A stretch of 64,000 bases of DNA from positions 248,001 through 312,000 of the forward strand of contig NZ_MZNT01000002.1 of assembly GCF_002042965.1 (NCBI RefSeq), in the 5' to 3' direction. The position numbers and the translations under genes were made by a program. Positions 34,829 to 42,908 of the stretch are shown piece after piece; position 1 is the first letter of the stretch, and every line of letters begins with the position of its first letter. Origin of the DNA: Paenibacillus sp. 32352. GTDB taxonomy: Bacteria; Bacillota; Bacilli; Paenibacillales; NBRC-103111. The notes under the pieces are model-generated. The model ran no database searches. It had not been told where the DNA came from and saw only the letters and a program-made list of their open reading frames with translations.

Positions 34829-36265
34829 ATGGATACAGTTGCTCAATGGGGAATGTTTGAGCTGAAGCTGAACGGTCCTTCGGCTGGGAACCCGTTTACT
34901 GATATTTCCTTAAGCGCGAGCTTCAGGAACGGGCGATATGAAGCGGTGTCGGAAGGCTTCTATGACGGAGGCGGAACATACTGTATCCGCTTTATGCCGC
35001 AGGAGCAAGGCGAATGGACTTTTACGGTCACCAGCAATGATCCGGGCTTCAACGGCATGACGGGACAATTTATTTGTACAGCTCCGGAGCCGGGTCATCA
35101 TGGACCTGTCAGGATTAAAGGGAACGTACATTTTCAATATGCCGATGGTACCCGTTATATCCCGGTGGGTACAACCTGCTACGTGTGGCATTTGCAATCG
35201 GAAGAGCTGCAGGAAGAGACGCTGCGTACATTGATGCATGCCCCCTTTAACAAAGTACGAATGTGCGTATTCCCGATAAACTGCGAGTTTAATAGGGGAG
35301 AGCCGATCGAATATCCTTTCGAGGGCTCTGTAGAACAAGGCTTCGATTATGACAGATTCAATCCCGGCTATTTTGCTCATCTGGAACGCAGAATAGCGGA
35401 TTTGGGCAAGCTCGGCATCGAAGCCGAACTGATCTTGTTTCATCCGTATGACGAAGGGCGCTGGGGCTTTGGCCGTTTGACCTCTGAACAGGACGAGCGT
35501 TATCTGCGTTATGTGATCGCCCGGCTTGGTGCTTATCCCAACGTATGGTGGTCTCTTGCCAACGAATATGACCTGATGAAGCAGAAGCGGCCGGAGGTTT
35601 GGAACCGATACTTTACAATGCTTCAGGAATACGATTCCGGCGGACATCTGCGTTCATGTCGTAACTGGCATGATTTCGGGGCCCCCTGGGTCACTCATGT
35701 TAGCTTACAGAACCCGGATATCAGAGTAGCATCGGATTACACCAGGCAATACGGCAAGCCCGTTATCATCGATGATTGTGAGTATGAAGGGAACCTCGAT
35801 GCCCGCTGGGGCAGCTTGACTGCCGAGGAAATGGTATTGCGAGTATGGGAAGGAAACTTTCGTGGCGGCTACGTGACACATGGGGAAACCTATGTGAACG
35901 ATGATGGGAATGAGGACGAAGTCCTCTGGTGGTCTCATGGCGGGCGGCTTCGCGGAGAAAGCGTCCCGAGAATCGCCTTCTTGCGGAGCCTTCTTGAAGA
36001 AGCGCCAGCACATATCACATACAGCAGTGACAGAATGGACGCAGCTACACTGGAGGTAAGCGGGGAATATTATTTACAATACTTCGGGCCTCATCGGTTC
36101 TCTTACCGCGTATTCGAGCTGCCAGAAGGTGAGTACGAAGTGGATGTAATTGATACCTGGAACATGACGATAACGACGCTGGAAGAGACGTTCCAAGGCC
36201 GATTCCGGATTGATCTGCCTTCCAAGCTGTACTATGCGTTACGTATTAGAAAAAAATCGAACTAA
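34829..36265 (+). CDS. DUF5060 / apiosidase-like TIM-barrel enzyme, tandem paralogue
   Basis: A 478-residue protein colinear with the preceding gene: WGMFELKLNGPSAGNPF, YIPVGTTCYVWHL, NKVRMCVFPIN, EAELILFHPYDEGRWGF, WWSLANEYDL and VIIDDCEYEG. The predicted nucleophile loop differs (DDCEYEG against DEISYEG), and there is a longer insertion near residue 155 (EYPFEGSVEQGFDYD), so the two copies have probably diverged in substrate. ATG at 34829 with GGGAGG about 12 bases upstream. No signal peptide. It sits between the first copy and GH95. Confidence 0.75.
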   Translation: MDTVAQWGMFELKLNGPSAGNPFTDISLSASFRNGRYEAVSEGFYDGGGTYCIRFMPQEQGEWTFTVTSNDPGFNGMTGQFICTAPEPGHHGPVRIKGNVHFQYADGTRYIPVGTTCYVWHLQSEELQEETLRTLMHAPFNKVRMCVFPINCEFNRGEPIEYPFEGSVEQGFDYDRFNPGYFAHLERRIADLGKLGIEAELILFHPYDEGRWGFGRLTSEQDERYLRYVIARLGAYPNVWWSLANEYDLMKQKRPEVWNRYFTMLQEYDSGGHLRSCRNWHDFGAPWVTHVSLQNPDIRVASDYTRQYGKPVIIDDCEYEGNLDARWGSLTAEEMVLRVWEGNFRGGYVTHGETYVNDDGNEDEVLWWSHGGRLRGESVPRIAFLRSLLEEAPAHITYSSDRMDAATLEVSGEYYLQYFGPHRFSYRVFELPEGEYEVDVIDTWNMTITTLEETFQGRFRIDLPSKLYYALRIRKKSN

Positions 36266-36312
36266 TAGCTAATGGGGAAAAGCCTGAAACAGGACCAAGA
36301 AGGAGCGATGAC

Positions 36313-38664
36313 ATGGTATCCATGAACAAATCGAACTCGAATATGAAATTGTGGTATGAAAAGCCGGCCAGAGCCTGGACTGATGCACTTCCTATCGGCA
36401 ATGGAAGGCTTGGGGCGATGATATTCGGCAAAGTGAATACGGAACGGCTTCAGCTGAACGAAGATTCTGTCTGGTATGGCGGACCGGTCAACGGCAATAA
36501 TCCGGACGGACGCAAATATTTGCCGGAGGTCCGCCGCCTGTTAATGCAGGGGAAGCATGTGGAAGCGGAGGAATTGGCGCAAATGGGAATGATGTCGATT
36601 CCCAAATCGCTTCACCCTTACCAGCCGTTGGGAGAGCTTCATCTGTACCATGACGGCGAGAAAAAGATGATCTCCAATTATTACCGAGATCTGGACATTG
36701 AAGAAGGAATTGCCCATGTATGCTACAGCTTGAATGATGTCCGCCACGTGAGGGAGCTGTTCAGCAGTGCGGTCGATCAGGTCATCGTGATTCGTGTATC
36801 CTGCGATCGCCCGTCTACCTTGAATTTAAGGATGAATTTGAGCCGCAGACCGTTCGACGAGGGCTCGCATCGCTTCGGCAAGGATACGCTCGTTATGCGC
36901 GGGGAATGCGGCAGGGACGGGGTGACGCTGTGTGCAGCAGTCAAAGCTGTAGCCGAAGGCGGGACCGTCAGCATCATCGGTGATTTCCTCTCGGTTAACA
37001 AGGCCAATGCCGTAACGATATACTTGGCGGCGGGGACGACATTCCGCTGTGAAGATCCGCTTGGAGAATGCATTCAGCAGCTGGAGAAGGCCGCTGCGAA
37101 AGGCTATGAGAACGTAAAGCAGGATCATCTGGAGGACCATATTTCCAAAATGAGGAGGGTCAGCCTCGAATTGGGCCGTCAGGGTACTTCTGTTGAAACC
37201 GCTTCCCTTCCTACGGATGCCCGTCTTCAGCGATTTAAAGACGGCGGGGATGACCCTGCGCTCATTTCCCTGTATTTTCAGTTTGGCCGCTACCTGTTGA
37301 TGGCAAGCTCTCGTCCGGGGTCAAACCCTGCCAATTTGCAGGGCATATGGAATGAGAGCTTTACGCCGCCATGGGAAAGCAAATACACCATTAACATTAA
37401 CACCGAGATGAATTACTGGCCTGCTGAGGTGTGTAATTTGGCCGAATGTCACGAGCCGCTGTTCGATTTGATTGATCGTATGCGGCCTAATGGGCGGATA
37501 ACCGCTCAAAAGGTATATGGCTGCAAAGGCATTGTGGCGCACCATAATACCGATATGTGGGGTGCAACCCAAATCGAGGGCAATTTTATGCCGGGCTCTA
37601 TATGGCCGATGGGAGCGGCTTGGCTGTCTCTGCATTTGTGGGAGCATTTCCGCTATGGTCTGGATGAAACGTTTTTGCGTGAACGCGCTTACCCAGTCAT
37701 GCGGGAGGCGGCGGAGTTTTTCCTTGATTATATGTTTGAGGACAAACAAGGGCGATTGGTTACAGGGCCGTCCACTTCACCTGAAAATAAATATATCGGG
37801 TCCGACGGCAGTGTCGGCTGCCTAAGCATAGGCCCGTCTATGGATACTCAGATTGTATATACCCTGTTCCAGGCCTGCGTGGACGCATCGCAAATATTGC
37901 ATATGGACGAAGCGATCCGTACGCAGTGGGAAATCGCGCTGAGCAAGCTGCCAAAGCCGCAGATCGGCAAATATGGGCAGCTGCAGGAGTGGGTGGAGGA
38001 TTGGGAAGAGGTTCATCCGGGTCATCGTCATATCTCGCATTTGTTTGCGCTTCATCCGGGAGAGCTTATCCATGTTCGCCATACGCCGGAATGGGCGCAG
38101 GCAGCTAGGCGCACGCTGGAGCGCAGGCTGGAGAACGGAGGCGGCCATACGGGATGGAGCCGCGCATGGATACTGAATTTTTACGCCAGATTGGAGGATG
38201 CGGAGCAGGCTTACGAGCATCTGAGAATGCTGCTCTCGCAATCGACATTGCCTAATTTATTCGATAATCATCCGCCATTCCAGATCGACGGTAATTTTGG
38301 CGGAACGGCGGGGATAGCCGAAATGCTGCTGCAATCGCACCGTGGAGAAATCACGCTGCTGCCCGCATTGCCCGAGGCGTGGAGCAGCGGCAAGGTTTCC
38401 GGCTTTCGCGCACGGGGCGGCTTCGAGATCGGCATGGAATGGGAGGATGGCGAGCTGACTCATTGCGTCATTAAAGCAACGAGAAATAACGTCTGCCGGA
38501 TCGTCAGCCAGCAAGCCAATTCCTCCTTCTCGGTAGAGACGAACGGCAAGATCGTGGATACCCGTATCTCAGGATACGTGACTGAGTTCGATGTGCTTGA
38601 AGGTTCAACCTATGTGGTTAAAGCCCAGAAGCTGCCGGAATTATCCCAAACTAAGCAAGCTTAG
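36313..38664 (+). CDS. GH95 alpha-L-fucosidase / alpha-L-galactosidase, second copy
   Basis: A 783-residue enzyme of the same family as the gene at 18214. Signatures: KLWYEKPARAWTDALPIGNG, QLNEDSVWYGGP, NINTEMNYWPAEVCNLAECH, LQEWVEDWEEVHPGHRHISH, HTGWSRAWILNFYARL and FQIDGNFGGTAG. ATG at 36313 follows AAGGAGCG. It is the last gene of the importer operon, closed by a terminator at 38684. Cytosolic. The differences from the other copy around the sugar pocket (EVCNLAEC against [13 protein letters not shown] against GNMAG) suggest different linkage or L-fucose/L-galactose preference. Confidence 0.9.
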   Translation: MVSMNKSNSNMKLWYEKPARAWTDALPIGNGRLGAMIFGKVNTERLQLNEDSVWYGGPVNGNNPDGRKYLPEVRRLLMQGKHVEAEELAQMGMMSIPKSLHPYQPLGELHLYHDGEKKMISNYYRDLDIEEGIAHVCYSLNDVRHVRELFSSAVDQVIVIRVSCDRPSTLNLRMNLSRRPFDEGSHRFGKDTLVMRGECGRDGVTLCAAVKAVAEGGTVSIIGDFLSVNKANAVTIYLAAGTTFRCEDPLGECIQQLEKAAAKGYENVKQDHLEDHISKMRRVSLELGRQGTSVETASLPTDARLQRFKDGGDDPALISLYFQFGRYLLMASSRPGSNPANLQGIWNESFTPPWESKYTININTEMNYWPAEVCNLAECHEPLFDLIDRMRPNGRITAQKVYGCKGIVAHHNTDMWGATQIEGNFMPGSIWPMGAAWLSLHLWEHFRYGLDETFLRERAYPVMREAAEFFLDYMFEDKQGRLVTGPSTSPENKYIGSDGSVGCLSIGPSMDTQIVYTLFQACVDASQILHMDEAIRTQWEIALSKLPKPQIGKYGQLQEWVEDWEEVHPGHRHISHLFALHPGELIHVRHTPEWAQAARRTLERRLENGGGHTGWSRAWILNFYARLEDAEQAYEHLRMLLSQSTLPNLFDNHPPFQIDGNFGGTAGIAEMLLQSHRGEITLLPALPEAWSSGKVSGFRARGGFEIGMEWEDGELTHCVIKATRNNVCRIVSQQANSSFSVETNGKIVDTRISGYVTEFDVLEGSTYVVKAQKLPELSQTKQA

Positions 38665-38683
38665 TCATTTAACTATAGCAAAG

Positions 38684-38709
38684 AGGCCATCTTTTTCGGT
38701 GGTCTTTTT
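38684..38709 (+). terminator. Terminator after the second GH95 gene
   Basis: AGGCCATC, loop TTTTTC, GGTGGTCT followed by TTTTTG. It closes the importer operon. The remaining gap to 39032 holds repeat copy A and no credible gene. Confidence 0.6.
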
Positions 38710-38753
38710 GTTTGTTGGGAAACTTTCTTTACCAAAAAACGCGAAAGGTAATA

Positions 38754-38872
38754 GGTGGGGTATCTCCTGTAGGAGCGTTAGCGACCGCCTTTGTTATTGG
38801 GAATTATCCGCTAAAAAGAATATAATCAATAATTTCCCAAGAACAACAGCGGCCGGAGGGGGATACCCCACC
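38754..38872. repeat. Structured intergenic repeat, copy A (119 bp)
   Basis: Begins GGTGGGGTATCTCC and ends GGGGGATACCCCACC, forming a long outer stem. An inner stem pairs GTTATTGGGAATTAT (38793-38807) with ATAATTTCCCAAGAAC (38829-38844). It shares CCGCCTTTGTTAT and CAACAGCGGCCGGA with copy B at 42653. The differences between the copies keep the stems paired, so the structure is under selection or was recently copied as a mobile hairpin (MITE-like). No target-site duplication is obvious. Confidence 0.7.
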
Positions 38873-39032
38873 GGGGGACCAGAGCGTTATTCATATTTTA
38901 TTATTTTCTCAACAAATTAGTGGCTACCCACCCAGAGGGCCTCTTTGCTTCAATCCGCCCCAAAAGTAAGCAGAAACAACCTATATATGTTTTTTTGAAC
39001 TGGTGTAAAGTAAAAATCGAGAGGTGAAAACC

Positions 39033-40124
39033 ATGGAATTTATTAGACCAGAAGATTACACGCCCAAAAAATCGCATATATCAGATTTGAAGAAATATGG
39101 AATCGGCATCATCGGATGCGGCAGTATTGCCAATACGGCTCACCTGCCCGCCTACAGCAAATTCGGGCTCCATGTAGCTGCATGCTGCGACGTCAGCGAA
39201 GAGGCTGCCCGTACGACAGCGGAGAAATTCGGCATTCCGCGCTGGACGACCGACGTGAATGAGCTGCTGGAAATGGATGAGGTCGCCGTTATTGATTTGG
39301 CCATCCATCCGGCACCCCGTCTGGAGGTTCTGAAGCAAATCAGCAAGGCACCTAGACCCGTATTATGTCAGAAGCCGTTAGCGCTGGATCTGGACCATGC
39401 CATGCTGCTCTGCAACGAGGCGAACCGGCTCGGGATCACTCTCGGAGTGAATCAGCAGGCGCGCTGGGCCCCGGCGCATAAAGCTTTGAAGCACGTGATC
39501 GATCAAGATCTTATCGGAGAAATCTACAGCATTCATCATTATATGCGTTCCTTTCAGGATCAGGCCGGCTGGTGGTGGACGAAGATGAAAAACTTCAATA
39601 TTGTCGACCATGGCGTTCATTATGTAGATTTATGCCGATATTTTAACCCGTATCCGCAGGAATGGTCTCGCGTACATTGTACGACGGCGCAGCTCAATCA
39701 GCAAAATGCCATAGACCCGCTAATCTACTCGGCCAACGTGGAATTCGGATCAAAAGGCGGCAGAAACCCGTTTATGGCTTCGCTTCATTTTAACAATATC
39801 GCTAAAGCAAGCCGTTCCCACAGTAATACATGGTGGGTGGACGGTACGGAGGGAAGTCTCTGGTGCACACAGGATACGCTGTATATGGCCATCAACAAGC
39901 ATAAGAACGTGGTACACGAGATCAAGCTGAAAGGAACCTGGTTTCCGGATGCGTTCGCAGGCTCCATGCTCGCGTTCATCACGGCTTTGGAGCAAGGAGA
40001 ACGCCCTCCGGTTACGGCGGAGGATAACCTGCAGACGATTGCCATGACGACGGGGATGGTTATTTCCAGCCAGGAGGGCTGCGTAGTAGAGAGAACCGAC
40101 TTGTTTAAGGGGAGCGATCATTAA
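39033..40124 (+). CDS. Gfo/Idh/MocA family NAD(P)-dependent oxidoreductase
   Basis: A 363-residue sugar dehydrogenase. The Rossmann motif is IGIIGCGSIANTAHLPAY (about residues 24-41) and the family EKP motif is present as CQKPLAL. A C-terminal beta-sheet domain carries IVDHGVHYVDLCRYF with the catalytic His/Asp pair. It would oxidise or epimerise a sugar or sugar acid in the cytosol. The start ATG at 39033 follows GAGAGGTG; the in-frame GTG at 39024 overlaps that site. Its stop shares an A with the start of the next gene, so the two are translationally coupled, a common pairing for sugar oxidation followed by isomerisation. Confidence 0.9.
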   Translation: MEFIRPEDYTPKKSHISDLKKYGIGIIGCGSIANTAHLPAYSKFGLHVAACCDVSEEAARTTAEKFGIPRWTTDVNELLEMDEVAVIDLAIHPAPRLEVLKQISKAPRPVLCQKPLALDLDHAMLLCNEANRLGITLGVNQQARWAPAHKALKHVIDQDLIGEIYSIHHYMRSFQDQAGWWWTKMKNFNIVDHGVHYVDLCRYFNPYPQEWSRVHCTTAQLNQQNAIDPLIYSANVEFGSKGGRNPFMASLHFNNIAKASRSHSNTWWVDGTEGSLWCTQDTLYMAINKHKNVVHEIKLKGTWFPDAFAGSMLAFITALEQGERPPVTAEDNLQTIAMTTGMVISSQEGCVVERTDLFKGSDH

Positions 40125-40999
40125 TGAATAAACTCGGTTTTATGAGTTATGTCTATATGGGTTGGTCGGCGGAAGCGATGGCGGAGGATGCGCGCAAGCA
40201 TGGATTAAAGTACGTGCAGCTTGATCCCAAGCAGAAATTGCAGGTGATGGATGACGAGCCGTTTTCGCTGGTGCGTGTCGAAAAAATCCGCAAAATTTTT
40301 GAAGACAATGGCATATCTGTCGTCGGGTTGTCCGGATATACCAATTTGATGAATCCGAATCTGCAGAAAAGAGAAGAGAAATTAAGTCAGCTGGAGCGAA
40401 TGATAGATCTGTGCTCCGCCTACGGCACGCGGTATATCGCAACGGAAACGGGAAGTCTTCACCCGACGAACGCTTGGCGGGATTATGAGGGAAACCGGTC
40501 TGAGGAAGCCTGGGAGCAGCTGGTGAGCATTGTGGACCGGTTGAGAAATCGGGCGGTAGCTAACGGAGCTGTCCTGCTGCTGGAAGGCTTTGCTCTCAAT
40601 GTGCTGGCTTCGGCAGAGCAAGCCTCTCGAATGTTAGGGCGTCTCGGCACCGACGGACTGGGAATGATTATGGACCCGTTCAATTATTTGACAGAGGAAG
40701 ATTTGACGCGTCAGCAGGAAGCGATGGCAGGAATATTCAGCAATATTGCCGGCTATTCCCCAATAGCTCATGCGAAGGACAGCTTGTATGATGATGAGGG
40801 CTTTACAACCCCTCGTGTGGGAGCCGGTCAAGCGGATTGGAGAATATATGCGGAGCTGCTTAACGCTCACTTGCCGGAGGTACCTTTAATACTGGAGCAT
40901 GCCAAGCCGGAAGAGATCGGGGAATGCTTGAGGCTAATTCATGAAGCTTTCGGTCAAGCGGAAGCCTCCGGAGAAGCGGGTCCGTCCTATGGTACATAA
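40124..40999 (+). CDS. Sugar phosphate isomerase/epimerase (xylose-isomerase-like TIM barrel)
   Basis: A 291-residue protein of the AP-endonuclease-2/xylose-isomerase-like barrel family. Typical elements: LGFMSYVYMGWSAEAMAEDARKHG, GISVVGLSGYTN, TRYIATETGS, LLLEGFALN (metal-ligand Glu), GMIMDPFNYL, PIAHAKDSL and PLILEHAKPEE. Metal ligands would be Glu, Asp, His and Glu in these stretches. It overlaps the previous stop codon by one base and the next gene by 11 bases. With the oxidoreductase it probably processes one unusual monosaccharide of the polymer. Confidence 0.86.
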   Translation: MNKLGFMSYVYMGWSAEAMAEDARKHGLKYVQLDPKQKLQVMDDEPFSLVRVEKIRKIFEDNGISVVGLSGYTNLMNPNLQKREEKLSQLERMIDLCSAYGTRYIATETGSLHPTNAWRDYEGNRSEEAWEQLVSIVDRLRNRAVANGAVLLLEGFALNVLASAEQASRMLGRLGTDGLGMIMDPFNYLTEEDLTRQQEAMAGIFSNIAGYSPIAHAKDSLYDDEGFTTPRVGAGQADWRIYAELLNAHLPEVPLILEHAKPEEIGECLRLIHEAFGQAEASGEAGPSYGT

Positions 41000-42650
41000 A
41001 CCCAGATTAGGCATACAAGGTCCTGTCGTCGCATGGCAGGATAGCTGGGCCGGGGAAGCTTCGGACCTTATTATGCGGACGGGAACCGGCAGCCTATGTC
41101 CTTCGCAGGATAACAGGCCGGATCCCGAAACCTTTATCAGCATGCTGCAGGAGCTCGAAGCGGATTTTTATGTTCATCATGCATTTCCGCAAGGAGATGG
41201 CTACACCCGGCTGTTGCAAGACATGGTTGAAGCCGGGATGGATATCTGCATCGGTAATGAATACGGCAACATTAACGGGCCATGGGTCGAAGGAACAAAT
41301 CGGTATGACCTCCCGGATGATGCCATTCTGGAGGCGGGCCGATCGGGTCGTTGTATCGGATTGCTGTATGACGAACCGGAGCATTTGCAGATAAATGCCG
41401 CTCAATATCGGAAGGACGGATGGTATCCGCATTGGGGTGATACTGACGGCTTAAGCCTGAAAGAATCGCGTACCAAGGTCGAGCAGGCAGTTAATGACAG
41501 AGTTCAACACGTCAGCAACTTGATGGAGCGTTCAGGGTACGCCCGAACCTCTATGCCGCTGATTTCCGAGCATGTATTTCCTACCAGCTTTCATACCTAC
41601 GCGAAGGCAGGGATGGATCTTTGCCCGAAGGTCATGAAGGAATCCTTCCAGTCACTTCAGCTTGCTACGGCATTGGGAGCAGCCAAGCAATACAACCGAT
41701 CGATGTGGATCTGTGCCGATCTGTGGGGCCCTGATACTGGAGCATGGTTCACCCGATTTCCCGGATTCCCGGGTCATTCTCCGGAGGAATTCGACTCCGC
41801 TTTAAAAATGAGCTATTGGATGGGGCCATCCCATCTGTTTACGGAAAATATAGATGTTCTCATGCAAAATACATCGAACGGCTTTCGAACGACGGCCTTC
41901 GGCGAGGTTTGGAAGCAATTCGTTCGCCAATTCGTTCCGGAAAACCCGTTAGCCTGGCATCATTTGCAAGCGGATGCAGATATCGTAGTCATTCATTCCG
42001 ACGACAGCAATTATGGGCAAAACGAAAGGATGTTCGGCAATCGTGCTCTTGGCAAGCAAAGCTGTCCGCATAGTGAAAGTGTGTTTCACATCTGGCATTT
42101 GCTTAGCAGAGGGGCGATACCGGCACATGGCAGCTGCATGCACATTCCGGGGTACGATTTTCCGAGGCATGAATTAAAGCGGAATGTGTCCCTGGACCGG
42201 TTTCCTTTGGAGGAAGGCTATACAGGCAGCGGCAGACAGCCGGTGCATCCACTTTTTTACCCGGTGTCCAATGTTCTGGTCTATGACGATCAAGTAAAGA
42301 TAGAGCAGTTAGGACAACCGAAGCTGATTATGGTCGGCGGCTCCAGCTTATCTAATGATACGTTACAGGCGGTCATCCAACGGGCCGAGGAAGGAAGTGT
42401 TGTCGTTATTGCCGAATGGCTGCTGCCTGAGAACAGCCCGAATAACATAAAAAGTAGCGGTGCTAGGGGCTTCGGCCAGTGGATTGTAACGAATGATTTT
42501 CTTGGGGATAGCGTCCGAGAGACGGTAGAGCCTTTCCTGGGAGAAGCCGGCTGCTGGATGCAGCGGTTTGATTCGACAGAGGTGAGAATGTACCCCGGTA
42601 ATAGTCAAGGGACGACTCTTGAGTTTGATATACGAAAAATGCACAGGTGA
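40989..42650 (+). CDS. Uncharacterised 553-aa protein, possible TIM-barrel glycoside hydrolase
   Basis: I do not recognise this family. The start at 40989 (MVHKPRLGIQG) overlaps the isomerase gene by 11 bases and has GGAGAAG upstream. The first ~370 residues alternate strands and helices like a TIM barrel (ADFYVHHAFPQGD, MDICIGNEYGNING, CIGLLYDEPEHLQ, RSMWICADLWGPDTGAWF). Acids at barrel-strand ends in GNEYG and YDEPEH are plausible catalytic residues. The last part (PKLIMVGGSSLSNDTLQAVIQRAEEGSVVVIAEWL) resembles the GATase-like domain of GH42-type and related enzymes. No signal peptide. Membership in the oxidoreductase/isomerase unit suggests it releases the sugar these use. Confidence 0.55.
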   Translation: MVHKPRLGIQGPVVAWQDSWAGEASDLIMRTGTGSLCPSQDNRPDPETFISMLQELEADFYVHHAFPQGDGYTRLLQDMVEAGMDICIGNEYGNINGPWVEGTNRYDLPDDAILEAGRSGRCIGLLYDEPEHLQINAAQYRKDGWYPHWGDTDGLSLKESRTKVEQAVNDRVQHVSNLMERSGYARTSMPLISEHVFPTSFHTYAKAGMDLCPKVMKESFQSLQLATALGAAKQYNRSMWICADLWGPDTGAWFTRFPGFPGHSPEEFDSALKMSYWMGPSHLFTENIDVLMQNTSNGFRTTAFGEVWKQFVRQFVPENPLAWHHLQADADIVVIHSDDSNYGQNERMFGNRALGKQSCPHSESVFHIWHLLSRGAIPAHGSCMHIPGYDFPRHELKRNVSLDRFPLEEGYTGSGRQPVHPLFYPVSNVLVYDDQVKIEQLGQPKLIMVGGSSLSNDTLQAVIQRAEEGSVVVIAEWLLPENSPNNIKSSGARGFGQWIVTNDFLGDSVRETVEPFLGEAGCWMQRFDSTEVRMYPGNSQGTTLEFDIRKMHR

Positions 42651-42652
42651 AA

Positions 42653-42772
42653 GGTGGGGTATCTCCTGGAGGAACGAAGTGTCCGCCTTTGTTATCAGGA
42701 AATTACCCCTATAACACGGATAAATTTAAAAATTTCCTGATAACAACAGCGGCCGGAAGGAGGTACCCCACC
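42653..42772. repeat. Structured intergenic repeat, copy B (120 bp)
   Basis: Starts two bases after the stop codon of the preceding gene. Outer stem GGTGGGGTATCTCCT pairs with AGGAGGTACCCCACC (15 pairs including one G-T). Inner stem GTTATCAGGAAATT (42691-42704) is a perfect inverted repeat of AATTTCCTGATAAC (42731-42744). Compared with copy A, the inner stem has swapped pairs (T-A to C-G, G-C to A-T). Confidence 0.72.
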
Positions 42773-42821
42773 GGGTACCAAGGCATTTTTCACCCTTCCA
42801 GGGTTCTCTGTGAATTCAGCT

Positions 42822-42891
42822 TACGAAGTTAGTTTTGCTTCGCAAAACTCTAAGCAAAGGCATACGAAGTTAGTTTTGCTGCCGCAAAACT
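42822..42891. repeat. Tandem hairpin repeat upstream of the GH2 gene
   Basis: TACGAAGTTAGTTTTGC occurs at 42822-42838 and 42863-42879, a 41-base period. Each copy ends in a perfect hairpin: AGTTTTGC/GCAAAACT with loops TTC (42831-42849) and TGCC (42872-42891). The second hairpin ends three bases before the ribosome binding site of the GH2 gene, so it could influence translation or act as an operator. Confidence 0.65.
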
Positions 42892-42908
42892 TTAAGGAGG
42901 AAAGTCAT

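Noticed and set aside
38591-38920. 109-codon frame across the GH95 end and repeat copy A
   Set aside because: It overlaps a conserved gene end, a terminator and the structured repeat; no start signal.
38754-42772. Retron or other reverse-transcriptase-linked non-coding RNA for the structured repeats
   Set aside because: No reverse transcriptase or effector gene lies nearby, and the repeats occur twice between sugar genes; a repeat family or MITE explains them better.
42810-42908. Longer N-terminus for the first GH2 enzyme
   Set aside because: The extension is encoded by the tandem hairpin repeat, and the good ribosome binding site serves the TTG at 42909.
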